In this document: piece by piece, positions 1 to 6,603 of the stretch
Layout: each line of letters starts with the position of its first letter
How positions within the stretch are numbered: the first letter of the stretch is position 1
Source: Allomesorhizobium camelthorni
Lineage (GTDB): Bacteria > Pseudomonadota > Alphaproteobacteria > Rhizobiales > Rhizobiaceae
DNA: 64,000 bases
Assembly: GCF_011045125.1 (NCBI RefSeq)
Contig: NZ_JAAKZF010000004.1
Span: 62,001-126,000 of the forward strand
Direction of reading: 5' to 3'
Position numbers and translations under genes: made by a program
Notes under the pieces: generated by a model
Databases searched by the model: none
Seen by the model: only the letters and a program-made list of their open reading frames with translations
What the model was told of the DNA's origin: nothing

Positions 1-446
1 GAGCGGGGGTCGGCCTCGGTCTTGAAGTTATGCACGATGTCGGAGAGGCGCTCGGCGGCGAGCGCGGCGCGATAGGCCTTTTCCGCCCTGAGCATGGCAG
101 CGTTGATGCCGCACGGCTTCGCATAGGCCGACGCGTCGAGCTTCACCGGGCCGTTCTGGCGGATTTCACCGCAGCGAAACGCGGGCTCCGGACCTTCCAC
201 CGCCAGCACGATGTCGAGCAGTGATATGCGGTCGGCAGGACGCGCAAGCCTGTATCCGCCATAAGGGCCCGGCACCGACTCCAGAATGCCTGCCGCCGTT
301 AGAGCATTGAGGTGCTTCAGCAAATAACTCGGCGACAGACCGAACTGCTCGGCCAGGGCGGCGCCCGGTATGGTGCCCTCGCCTTCGACACTGACCAGCG
401 TTGCGGCGCAATGGATCGCCGCTTCCACGCCTTCGCTCAGCTTCAT
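1..446 (-). CDS. Rrf2 family transcriptional regulator (C-terminus cut by window edge)
   Basis: Winged-helix DNA-binding repressor of the Rrf2 family; 148 residues are visible and the frame is still open at base 1. The helix-turn-helix lies at about residues 28-50 (ALAEQFGLSPSYLLKHL) and the wing at 57-68 (SVPGPYGGYRLARP), a typical Rrf2 arrangement. After the HTH only Cys92 and Cys112 occur, 20 residues apart, not the three close cysteines of IscR, so an IscR-type Fe-S cluster is not predicted from this part. The ATG at 446 is chosen because GGGAG precedes it by a normal distance; an in-frame ATG at 461 lacks such a site. The gene follows the preA terminator and has its own half-site array just upstream (467-496), which suggests autoregulation. 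The ligand is unknown. Confidence 0.85.
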   Translation of the reverse strand, partial: MKLSEGVEAAIHCAATLVSVEGEGTIPGAALAEQFGLSPSYLLKHLNALTAAGILESVPGPYGGYRLARPADRISLLDIVLAVEGPEPAFRCGEIRQNGPVKLDASAYAKPCGINAAMLRAEKAYRAALAAERLSDIVHNFKTEADPR

Positions 447-466
447 CTGGCTGACTCCCATTTCAT

Positions 467-496
467 GGATAATTCATATCCTGGATAGATATTATC
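467..496. promoter_or_regulatory. Candidate Rrf2 operator: four alternating GGATA/TATC(C) half-sites
   Basis: GGATA (467-471), TATCC (477-481), GGATA (483-487) and TTATC (492-496) alternate. The central pair forms the perfect palindrome TATCCTGGATA (477-487). The array lies 20-50 bp upstream of the Rrf2-type start codon, where an autoregulatory site is expected. That the regulator binds here is inference. Confidence 0.45.
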
Positions 497-511
497 GTCA
501 ATAGGCATGTG

Positions 512-537
512 AAAAAGGCGCGGGAAACCGCGCCTTT
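512..537 (-). terminator. Rho-independent terminator after preA
   Basis: Read on the minus strand, a GGCGCGG stem, a TTTC loop and CCGCGCC are followed by TTTTTC, about 10 bases after the preA stop. It should end the preTA transcript before the Rrf2-type gene. Confidence 0.75.
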
Positions 538-546
538 CAAATTATC

Positions 547-1860
547 CTATTCCGCAGCCACCTTGGCCATCGGGTTGTTGGGATGCTGCGTCCAGTTGGC
601 GTAGACCGGCGAGACCGGCATGCCGGTGCGCTCGTCGATGACGCCGGCCGCCAGCGGCTCCATGGTGATGCAGCCCTCGACCGGACAAACATTGACGCAG
701 AGATTGCAGCCGACGCACTCAGCCTCGATCACCTCGAAATGCCTGATGCCGTCGACCATGGAGGTGATGGCCTGGTGCGAAGTGTCTTCGCAAGCGATGT
801 GGCAGCGGCCGCATTTGATGCAGAGATCCTGGTTGATCTGCGCCTTGGCGACGTAGTTGAGGTTGAGATACTGCCAGTCGGTGACGTTCGGCGTCGCCCG
901 GCCGATGATGGCGTCGAGATCGGCATGGCCCTTCTCGTCCATCCAGTTGTTCAGGCCGTCGATCATCTCCTGGACGATCTTGAAGCCATACGTCATCGCC
1001 GCCGTGCAGACCTGCACATTGCCGGCGCCGAGCGCCATGAATTCGGCGGCGTCGCGCCAGGTGGTGATGCCGCCGATGCCGGAGATCGGCAGGCCATGAG
1101 TTTCCGGATCGCGGGCGATCTCGGCCACCATGTTGAGCGCGATCGGCTTGACCGCCGGGCCGCAATAGCCGCCATGTGAGCCCTTGCCGTTGATCGACGG
1201 CTCCGGCGAGAATGTGTCGAGATCGACGGCGGTGATCGAGTTGATCGTGTTGATCAGCGACACCGCGTCGGTGCCGCCGGCAAGGGCGGCCCGCGCCGGC
1301 TTGCGCACATCGGTGATGTTGGGCGTCAGCTTGGTGATGACCGGCATGCGCGTATTGGCCTTGCACCAGCGCACCACCATTTCGATGTATTCCGGCACCT
1401 GGCCGACCGCGGCGCCCATGCCGCGTTCCGACATGCCATGCGGACAGCCGAAATTAAGCTCGATGCCGTCGGCTTCGGTTTCCTCGACGAGCGGCAGGAT
1501 CGCCTTCCAGCTTTCCTCGACGCAGGGCACCATCAGCGAAACAACTATGGCGCGGTCGGGCCAGTCCTTCTTGACCTGTTTGATCTCTCGCAGATTCACG
1601 AAGAGGTCGCGGTCGGTGATGAGCTCGATGTTGTTCAGGCCGAGCAGCCGCCGGTCCGCGCCCCAGATCGCGCCGTAGCGCGGGCCGTTGACGTTGACGA
1701 CAGGAGGCCCCTCCTCGCCGAGTGTCTTCCACACCACGCCGCCCCAGCCCGCCTTGAAGGCGCGGATGACGTTGTAGGCCTTGTCGGTCGGCGGCGCGGA
1801 GGCGAGCCAGAACGGGTTCGGCGATTTGATGCCGACGAAATTGTTGCGGAGATCTGCCAT
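547..1860 (-). CDS. preA: NAD-dependent dihydropyrimidine dehydrogenase, subunit PreA
   Basis: Catalytic subunit of the PreT-PreA dihydropyrimidine dehydrogenase, which reduces uracil and thymine with NADH as the first step of reductive pyrimidine catabolism. 437 residues, full length. Residues 1-330 form the FMN-binding dihydroorotate-dehydrogenase-like barrel (NFGCPHGMSERGMGAA, and SGIGGI near the phosphate site). Two 4Fe-4S motifs follow at about 347-357 (CIKCGRCHIAC) and 382-397 (CVGCNLCVNVCPVEGC). GGGAG lies before the ATG. It is downstream of preT and separated from it by 105 bp of palindromic sequence. Later pathway enzymes (dihydropyrimidinase, ureidopropionase) are not in the window and may lie to the left, past the Rrf2-type gene. 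Confidence 0.96.
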   Translation of the reverse strand: MADLRNNFVGIKSPNPFWLASAPPTDKAYNVIRAFKAGWGGVVWKTLGEEGPPVVNVNGPRYGAIWGADRRLLGLNNIELITDRDLFVNLREIKQVKKDWPDRAIVVSLMVPCVEESWKAILPLVEETEADGIELNFGCPHGMSERGMGAAVGQVPEYIEMVVRWCKANTRMPVITKLTPNITDVRKPARAALAGGTDAVSLINTINSITAVDLDTFSPEPSINGKGSHGGYCGPAVKPIALNMVAEIARDPETHGLPISGIGGITTWRDAAEFMALGAGNVQVCTAAMTYGFKIVQEMIDGLNNWMDEKGHADLDAIIGRATPNVTDWQYLNLNYVAKAQINQDLCIKCGRCHIACEDTSHQAITSMVDGIRHFEVIEAECVGCNLCVNVCPVEGCITMEPLAAGVIDERTGMPVSPVYANWTQHPNNPMAKVAAE

Positions 1861-1876
1861 GGGTCTGCTCCCTGGA

Positions 1877-1918
1877 GCATGATCCCGAAAAGTTGCAGAC
1901 TTTTCGGTCAGATCATGC
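1877..1918. repeat. Interspersed palindrome of the GCATGATC...GATCATGC type
   Basis: Imperfect inverted repeat opening with GCATGATCCCGAAAAGT and closing with ACTTTTCGG...GATCATGC, between preT and preA. Related copies are at 12798-12844 and 53615-53650. This class of palindrome is common in rhizobial intergenic DNA; it could also fold in the preT-preA messenger. Confidence 0.7.
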
Positions 1919-1930
1919 GGCTAAAACCAA

Positions 1931-1970
1931 CTTAGAGCCTCCTTTCGACCTGTCGAAAGGAGGCTCTAAG
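1931..1970. repeat. 18-bp perfect stem-loop overlapping the preT stop codon
   Basis: CTTAGAGCCTCCTTTCGA (1931-1948), the loop CCTG, and its exact complement (1953-1970). The right arm contains the preT stop codon (1966-1968). No T-run follows on the minus strand, so it is more likely an mRNA-stabilising or processing hairpin between preT and preA than a terminator. Confidence 0.65.
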
Positions 1971-3348
1971 CCGAAACTGCAACTGGCGCAGCGGCCACGG
2001 CCGCCAATGCGCGATGGATGCTCTCGGCCGCATCGCGGCCCTGCGCGACAGCCGAAACGGTCAAATCTTCGCCGACGCCGACGCAATCGCCGCCCGCCCA
2101 GACTTTCGGCAGCGAAGTGCGGCCCTCGGCGTCGACAGCGATCTTGCCGCCCTCCAGGCGGACCGTGGAGCCGGTGCTGTTCAGGCTCGACAGATCGAAG
2201 GTCTGGCCGATCGCCTTGAAAATCTGGTCCGCCTCGATGTGGACGGTCTCGCCGGTGCCGACCAGCTTGCCGTCAACCAGTTCGGTGTATTCGAGTTCGA
2301 TGCCGGCGGCCTTGCCGAACTGCACCACGACGCGTTTCGGCTGCAGCCAATGGCGGATGACTACGCCCTTCGAGGTCGCCAGATCCTGCTCGAACTCCGA
2401 AGCGTTCATGTGCTCCTTGCCGCGGCGGTAGCAGATCGTCACCTCTTCCGCGCCGAGCAGCTTCGACTGCACCGCGGCGTCGATAGCCGTCATGCCGCCT
2501 CCGATGACGACGACACGTCGGCCGACCGGCAAATCGGAAAAGTCCTCAGCCTGTCGAAGGGTGGCGATGAACTCGACCGCATTCACGACGCCGTCGGCGT
2601 CCTCGCCTTCGACGCGAAGCCCATTGATGCCGCCAAGGCCCATGCCGAGGAAGACTGCGTCGTAAGTCTTGACCAGATCCGGCAGGAAATAATCGCGGCC
2701 GAGCGCCTTGCCCTCGACGAGATCGATGCCGCCGATGGCGGTGACGTAGTCGACTTCGGCCTGGGCGAAATCGTCGGTGCTCTTATAGGCGGCGATGCCA
2801 TATTCGTTGAGCCCGCCGGCCTTCGGCCGCGCCTCCAGGATCGTCACATCATGGCCGTAGCGGGCCAGCCGGTGAGCGCAGGCGAGGCCTGCCGGACCGG
2901 CGCCGACCACGGCGATCTTCCGGCCGGTCGGCTGTGCGCGCTTGTAAAACTGCTTGTCCATCGCCATGGCTACATCGGTGGCGTAGCGCTGCAGCCGGCC
3001 GATCTGAACCGGCTTGCCCTCGGCCACCTCGCGCACGCAGACCTCCTCGCACAGCGTTTCCGTCGGGCAGACGCGGGCGCACATGCCCCCCAGAATGTTC
3101 TGGTCGAAGATGGTCTTGGCCGAGCCGAGCGGGTTGCCGGTGGCGATCTGGCGGATGAACAGCGGAATATCGATCGAGGTCGGGCACGCATTCATGCACG
3201 GCGCATCGTAGCAGAAATAGCAGCGATCCGCCTCGACCAGCGCCTCGTGGCGGTCGAGCGGCGGGTGCAGGTCGGAAAAATTTTCGGCGTATTTTTCGGG
3301 CGAAAGCCGGTCTCCGGCTATGCCTTCCTTGAACTGGCCTTCTGGCAT
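1966..3348 (-). CDS. preT: NAD(P)-dependent dihydropyrimidine dehydrogenase, subunit PreT
   Basis: Flavoprotein partner of PreA. It takes electrons from NAD(P)H and passes them through Fe-S clusters to PreA. 460 residues from the ATG at 3348, which has GGGGAA upstream; the frame stays open to 3423 but the extra N-terminus does not look like the family. N-terminal Fe-S cysteines: CYFCYDAPCMNACP (about residues 43-56), with more in CARVCPTETLCEEVC (about 87-101). Two dinucleotide folds follow: FAD (VVGAGPAGLACAHRL) and NAD(P) (VVVIGGGMTAIDAA). It resembles the N-terminal half of mammalian DPYD and the GltD family. First gene of the preTA unit, with an operator-like repeat about 60 bp upstream and structured element A behind that. 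Confidence 0.94.
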   Translation of the reverse strand: MPEGQFKEGIAGDRLSPEKYAENFSDLHPPLDRHEALVEADRCYFCYDAPCMNACPTSIDIPLFIRQIATGNPLGSAKTIFDQNILGGMCARVCPTETLCEEVCVREVAEGKPVQIGRLQRYATDVAMAMDKQFYKRAQPTGRKIAVVGAGPAGLACAHRLARYGHDVTILEARPKAGGLNEYGIAAYKSTDDFAQAEVDYVTAIGGIDLVEGKALGRDYFLPDLVKTYDAVFLGMGLGGINGLRVEGEDADGVVNAVEFIATLRQAEDFSDLPVGRRVVVIGGGMTAIDAAVQSKLLGAEEVTICYRRGKEHMNASEFEQDLATSKGVVIRHWLQPKRVVVQFGKAAGIELEYTELVDGKLVGTGETVHIEADQIFKAIGQTFDLSSLNSTGSTVRLEGGKIAVDAEGRTSLPKVWAGGDCVGVGEDLTVSAVAQGRDAAESIHRALAAVAAAPVAVSA

Positions 3349-3408
3349 CGTCGCAGTTCCCCTTAGCTGGCTTTGTCGCTGGCTATTTTTTGAGAAGGCT
3401 AGCACGTT

Positions 3409-3431
3409 TTGATTTTTTATCAATCGGTCAA
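3409..3431 (-). promoter_or_regulatory. Inverted repeat plus -35-like box upstream of preT
   Basis: TTGAT-TTTTT-ATCAA (3409-3423) is a perfect 5-5-5 inverted repeat about 60 bp before the preT ATG. GGTCAA at 3426-3431 reads TTGACC on the minus strand and could serve as a -35 box or as a half-site of a RutR-like (TTGACC/GGTCAA) operator. It is the only AT-rich island here and fits a regulated preTA promoter; the binding factor is unknown. Confidence 0.35.
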
Positions 3432-3454
3432 ATTTTGAAGAGGACGCACCTCTC

Positions 3455-3775
3455 CGTCGCCACGCCCGCTTTCGCGTCTGGCCATTGTGGGAAGCGGCGC
3501 ATGGCAGCGACGCCTAATCAATTTAGTTAGTTGACGCGCTGCCATGCGCCGCCGGCGTTTTCTCCCCTTGCCGCTCCCGGCCCATCGCCCTGTCCCGGTA
3601 GTCTGGGACAAAGCGCGGGCGCACAAGCGCGACCCGGGGCCGGAACGCCCCGCACGACCATGCGGGAGTCATCTCCGGCGCCACACTTGCCTGGATGCCG
3701 GTCGTGCACACCCGTTCCCACCAGCAAGCTGCCGGGATGGAGTATGCGCAGGGCGGCAAGGAGTGTGGACAAATC
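3455..3775 (-). ncRNA. Structured intergenic element A (candidate RNA upstream of preT)
   Basis: Gene-free stretch on the minus strand with the same architecture as 45695-46086. Its 5' end has GATTTGTCCACAC (3763-3775) and, 16-17 bp on, GCATACTCC (near 3741), a plausible -35/-10 pair. A block TTGCTGGTGGGAACGGGT follows. The body holds several hairpins, including CCCGCA/TGCGGG and TGTCCC/GGGACA. Near the 3' end is a 16-bp perfect inverted repeat (3494-3509 and 3537-3552, loop 27), then a spacer with CTTCCC, then a GCCA...UGGC hairpin closed by CGC-GAAA-GCG (3459-3482). No coding potential is convincing. It may be a free RNA or a long 5' leader of preT, whose ATG is about 110 nt downstream. I know of no described family that it matches. 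Confidence 0.45.
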
Positions 3776-3876
3776 GTCGGCTGGAAAAGCGAAGAAATCG
3801 TACAAGCCATTGATTTCATGGCGTTAAAAATTTTGCAGGGGGCGGGAATTTGTGCACTGGCGAAGGTTGTACCTGT

Positions 3877-3906
3877 CCTCCCTTCTCCCTTGTGGGAGAA
3901 GGGAGG
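3877..3906. repeat. 13-bp perfect hairpin after the dehydrogenase gene
   Basis: CCTCCCTTCTCCC (3877-3889), the loop TTGT, and its exact complement (3894-3906), followed by TTTT on the plus strand. It starts 7 bases past the stop of the minus-strand gene. It probably stabilises or ends that transcript, and resembles the inner hairpins of the larger mosaic repeats in the window. Confidence 0.6.
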
Positions 3907-3912
3907 TTTTAC

Positions 3913-6339
3913 CTAACCCCGCATGCGCTCCAGATTGGCGTCGAAGAGCAGCGCGGGCTGGATGCGGGCGGGATAGCGCTTGCCGAGCAGTTCGATCTCG
4001 AAGCCGCCGCTTTCGTCGGCGATCTCCTTCGGCACGTAGCCCATGGCCACTGATGCCTTCGAGCCGTGCGCGAATCCACCGGAAGTGACCCAGCCGCGCA
4101 CTTCGCCGGAAAACCAGATCGGCTCGTCGCCGATGACGTCGGCATCGTCGGTTTCGACGATGAAGGCGCGGAGCCGCAGCCTGCCGCCCGAGGCGCGCTC
4201 GGCCAGCGCGCCGGCCTTGCCGATGAAATCGGCGTCCTTGCCATAGGCGACGAAGCGGTCGAGCCCGGCTTCGAGCGGGCCGTAAATCGGGCGGTATTCG
4301 CGAGCCCAGGAGCCGTAGTTCTTTTCCAGCCTGAGCGCGTTGAGTGCGCGGGAACCGAACAGGCCGATGCCGAACTCTTCGCCTGCCGCCATCAGGCTGT
4401 GGAAAACGGCGCGCTGATATTCCGGCTTGACCCAGATTTCGTAGCCGAGATCGCCGGTGTAGCTGACGCGGCCGACGAGGCACGGCGCCATGCCGATGTC
4501 GAGCTTCTTCACGTCCATGAACTTGAACGCGGCAGCGGAGACGTCCGCGCGCGTGACCTTTGCCAGAAGGTTGCGGGCGTTCGGCCCGGCGATCGACAGG
4601 CCGGTAAGCCTTGGCCCCAGGGCCTCGATGGTCACCGAACCGTCCTTCGGCAGATGCTTTTCGAACCAGCGCATATGATACTGCTCGGCGATGCCTGAGC
4701 CGGCGATGAACCATTCCCCGTTGCCAAGATTGGCAAGCGAGAAATCGCCGATCAGCTTGCCGTCTTCCTTCAGCATCGGCGCAAGTGTCATTCGGCCGGG
4801 CTTGGGCAGCTTGCAGGCGAGCATTTTGTCCAGCCAGGCTTCGGCGCCCTGCCCCTTCACGCGGTACTTGGCGAAGCCGGAAATTTCCGACAGGCCGACG
4901 CTTGTCCGCACGGTCCGGCATTCATTCGCCACATGCTCGAAATCGGTCGAGCGCCGCCAGGAGAATTCGTCCCCGACGCCTTCCGGCGCGAACCATAGCG
5001 GGATTTCCAGCCCGTAGGCCGCGCCCCACTGTGCGCCTTTTGCGGAAAGCAAGTCATAGATCGGCGTGGTCTTGAGCGGCCGGCCGGCGGGCAGTTCCTC
5101 ATTGGGGAAGCGGTTGGAAAAGCGGCGCGAGTAGTTTTCACGCACTTTTGCGTTGGTGTAGGCCATCGACGCCCAGTCGCCATAGCGCGAGACGTCCATC
5201 GCCCAGATGTCGGCGCCCGGATCGCCATGGATCATCCAGTTGGCGAGCGCCAGGCCGACGCCGCCGCCCTGGGAGAAGCCGGCCATGACGCCGCAGGCGA
5301 CCCAGAAGCCCGGCAGGCCGCGCACCGGGCCGACCAACGGGTTGCCGTCGGGCGCGAAGGTGAATGGGCCGTTGATGATCTGCTTGATCCCGGTGTTCTG
5401 GAAAGCGGGGAAGTGGCGGAAGCCGATTTCCAGCGACGGCGCGATGCGATCGATGTCGGGCTCGAGCAGTTCGTGGCCGAAATTCCACGGCGTCTCGAAT
5501 TCCGACCAGGGCTTGTTTGCCTTCTCATAGGTGCCCATCAGCATGCCGCCGCGCTCCTGGCGCAGGTAAAGCTCGCCGTCGAAATCGATTGCGTGGATGA
5601 TTTCCGTGCCGGTCTTGTCGTTCCAGGCCTTCACCTCGGGCATATCTTCGGTGATGAGGTACATGTGCTCCATGGCGAGCACCGGCAGTTCCAGCCCGAC
5701 CATGCGGCCGACCTCGCGCGCCCACAGGCCGCCGGCGTTGACGACGTGTTCCGTTATGATCTCGCCCTTGTTGGTGATGACGCGCCAGAGCCCGTCCTCG
5801 CGCCGGACAATATCCTCGACCCTGGTGAAGCGCTCGACCTCCGCGCCGAGCGCACGGGCGGCCTTGGCGTAGGCATGGGTGACGCCGGACGGATCGAGAT
5901 GGCCGTCGACCACCGTGCGGACCGCGCCGACGAATTCCTTCGGGTCGAGCAGCGGCATGATCTCGCCGGCTTCCTTCGCCGAGATCTCCTCCAGTTCAAT
6001 GCCGAGATAGCGGCCCTTGGCGACGAGGCCGCGCAGCCAATCCATGCGCGCCTGCGTGGCGGCCAGCATGACGCCGCCGGTCAGGTGCACGCCGGTCGCC
6101 TGGCCGGACAGCGCCTCGATCTCCTTGTAGAGCTCGATCGTGTATTTCTGCAGCTTGGCGACGTTGGGGTCGCCATTGACGGTGTGCATGCCGCCGGCGG
6201 CATGCCAGGTCGAGCCGGAGGTGAGTTCGTCGCGCTCGAGCAGCACGACATCGGTCCAGCCGTGCTTGGCCAGATGGAACAGCACCGAGCAGCCTACGAC
6301 GCCTCCGCCGATAACCACGACCTGGGTGTGCGATTTCAT
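3913..6339 (-). CDS. FAD-dependent dimethylglycine/sarcosine dehydrogenase-like protein with GcvT domain
   Basis: Two-domain demethylase of 808 residues, the length of the dimethylglycine/sarcosine dehydrogenase family. Residues 5-380 are a DAO-type flavoprotein with VVVIGGGVVGCSVLFHLAKHG at the FAD fold and GSTWHAAGG (about 45-53), whose His is the covalent FAD site in this family. Residues 430-808 are the aminomethyltransferase (GcvT) fold that passes the released one-carbon unit to tetrahydrofolate. The substrate is a small N-methylated amino acid; dimethylglycine or sarcosine is most likely but unproven. GAGAG precedes the ATG. It follows an MttB-type gene on the same strand, which supports breakdown of glycine betaine-like compounds, although a 264-bp gap with a mosaic repeat separates them. 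Confidence 0.85.
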   Translation of the reverse strand: MKSHTQVVVIGGGVVGCSVLFHLAKHGWTDVVLLERDELTSGSTWHAAGGMHTVNGDPNVAKLQKYTIELYKEIEALSGQATGVHLTGGVMLAATQARMDWLRGLVAKGRYLGIELEEISAKEAGEIMPLLDPKEFVGAVRTVVDGHLDPSGVTHAYAKAARALGAEVERFTRVEDIVRREDGLWRVITNKGEIITEHVVNAGGLWAREVGRMVGLELPVLAMEHMYLITEDMPEVKAWNDKTGTEIIHAIDFDGELYLRQERGGMLMGTYEKANKPWSEFETPWNFGHELLEPDIDRIAPSLEIGFRHFPAFQNTGIKQIINGPFTFAPDGNPLVGPVRGLPGFWVACGVMAGFSQGGGVGLALANWMIHGDPGADIWAMDVSRYGDWASMAYTNAKVRENYSRRFSNRFPNEELPAGRPLKTTPIYDLLSAKGAQWGAAYGLEIPLWFAPEGVGDEFSWRRSTDFEHVANECRTVRTSVGLSEISGFAKYRVKGQGAEAWLDKMLACKLPKPGRMTLAPMLKEDGKLIGDFSLANLGNGEWFIAGSGIAEQYHMRWFEKHLPKDGSVTIEALGPRLTGLSIAGPNARNLLAKVTRADVSAAAFKFMDVKKLDIGMAPCLVGRVSYTGDLGYEIWVKPEYQRAVFHSLMAAGEEFGIGLFGSRALNALRLEKNYGSWAREYRPIYGPLEAGLDRFVAYGKDADFIGKAGALAERASGGRLRLRAFIVETDDADVIGDEPIWFSGEVRGWVTSGGFAHGSKASVAMGYVPKEIADESGGFEIELLGKRYPARIQPALLFDANLERMRG

Positions 6340-6419
6340 ATTTTCTCTCGGTGTTTCAGTGGGTTGAGTTCGGTCGAAGAATCGAATTGCGAGGCAGTTG
6401 ATTCAGTTTGTAAAGCCGG

Positions 6420-6590
6420 CGCCGCCCCTCATCCGCCTGCCGGCACCTTCTCCCCGTAAACGGGGAGAAGACCGCAACGGCGAGGCTTTCGCCAATCTCC
6501 AGCGCCGGCGACTGCCGAAACCGGCAAGGCCAGCGTCTCTCTCCCCGTTTACGGGGAGAGATGTCCGGCAGGACAGTGAGGGGCGGCGCC
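6420..6590. repeat. Mosaic palindromic repeat (CCTGCCGGCA/TCTCCCCG type)
   Basis: Large inverted repeat filling the gap between the MttB-type gene and the dehydrogenase. The left arm (6421-6470) runs GCCGCCCCTCATCCGCCTGC... with an inner CTTCTCCCCG-TAAA-CGGGGAGAAG hairpin. The right arm (about 6532-6590) is its imperfect complement and carries GATGTCCGGCAGGACAG. The centre (about 60 bp) is unrelated. Same class as 22706, 29217, 30837, 58580 and 62061. Confidence 0.85.
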
Positions 6591-6603
6591 AGCGGTACGC
6601 GCA

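Noticed and set aside
3763-3775. DnaA-box-like sequence (TTGTCCACA, and TTGTTCACA at 46076)
   Set aside because: One key position differs from TTWTNCACA, the boxes are single, and a -10-like box follows at promoter spacing in both copies, so a promoter is the better reading. No other sign of an origin.
3523-3916. Several short frames in the preT upstream gap
   Set aside because: Overlapping on both strands, with rare-start or no ribosome sites and no conserved motif. The region is better explained as structured RNA or repeat.
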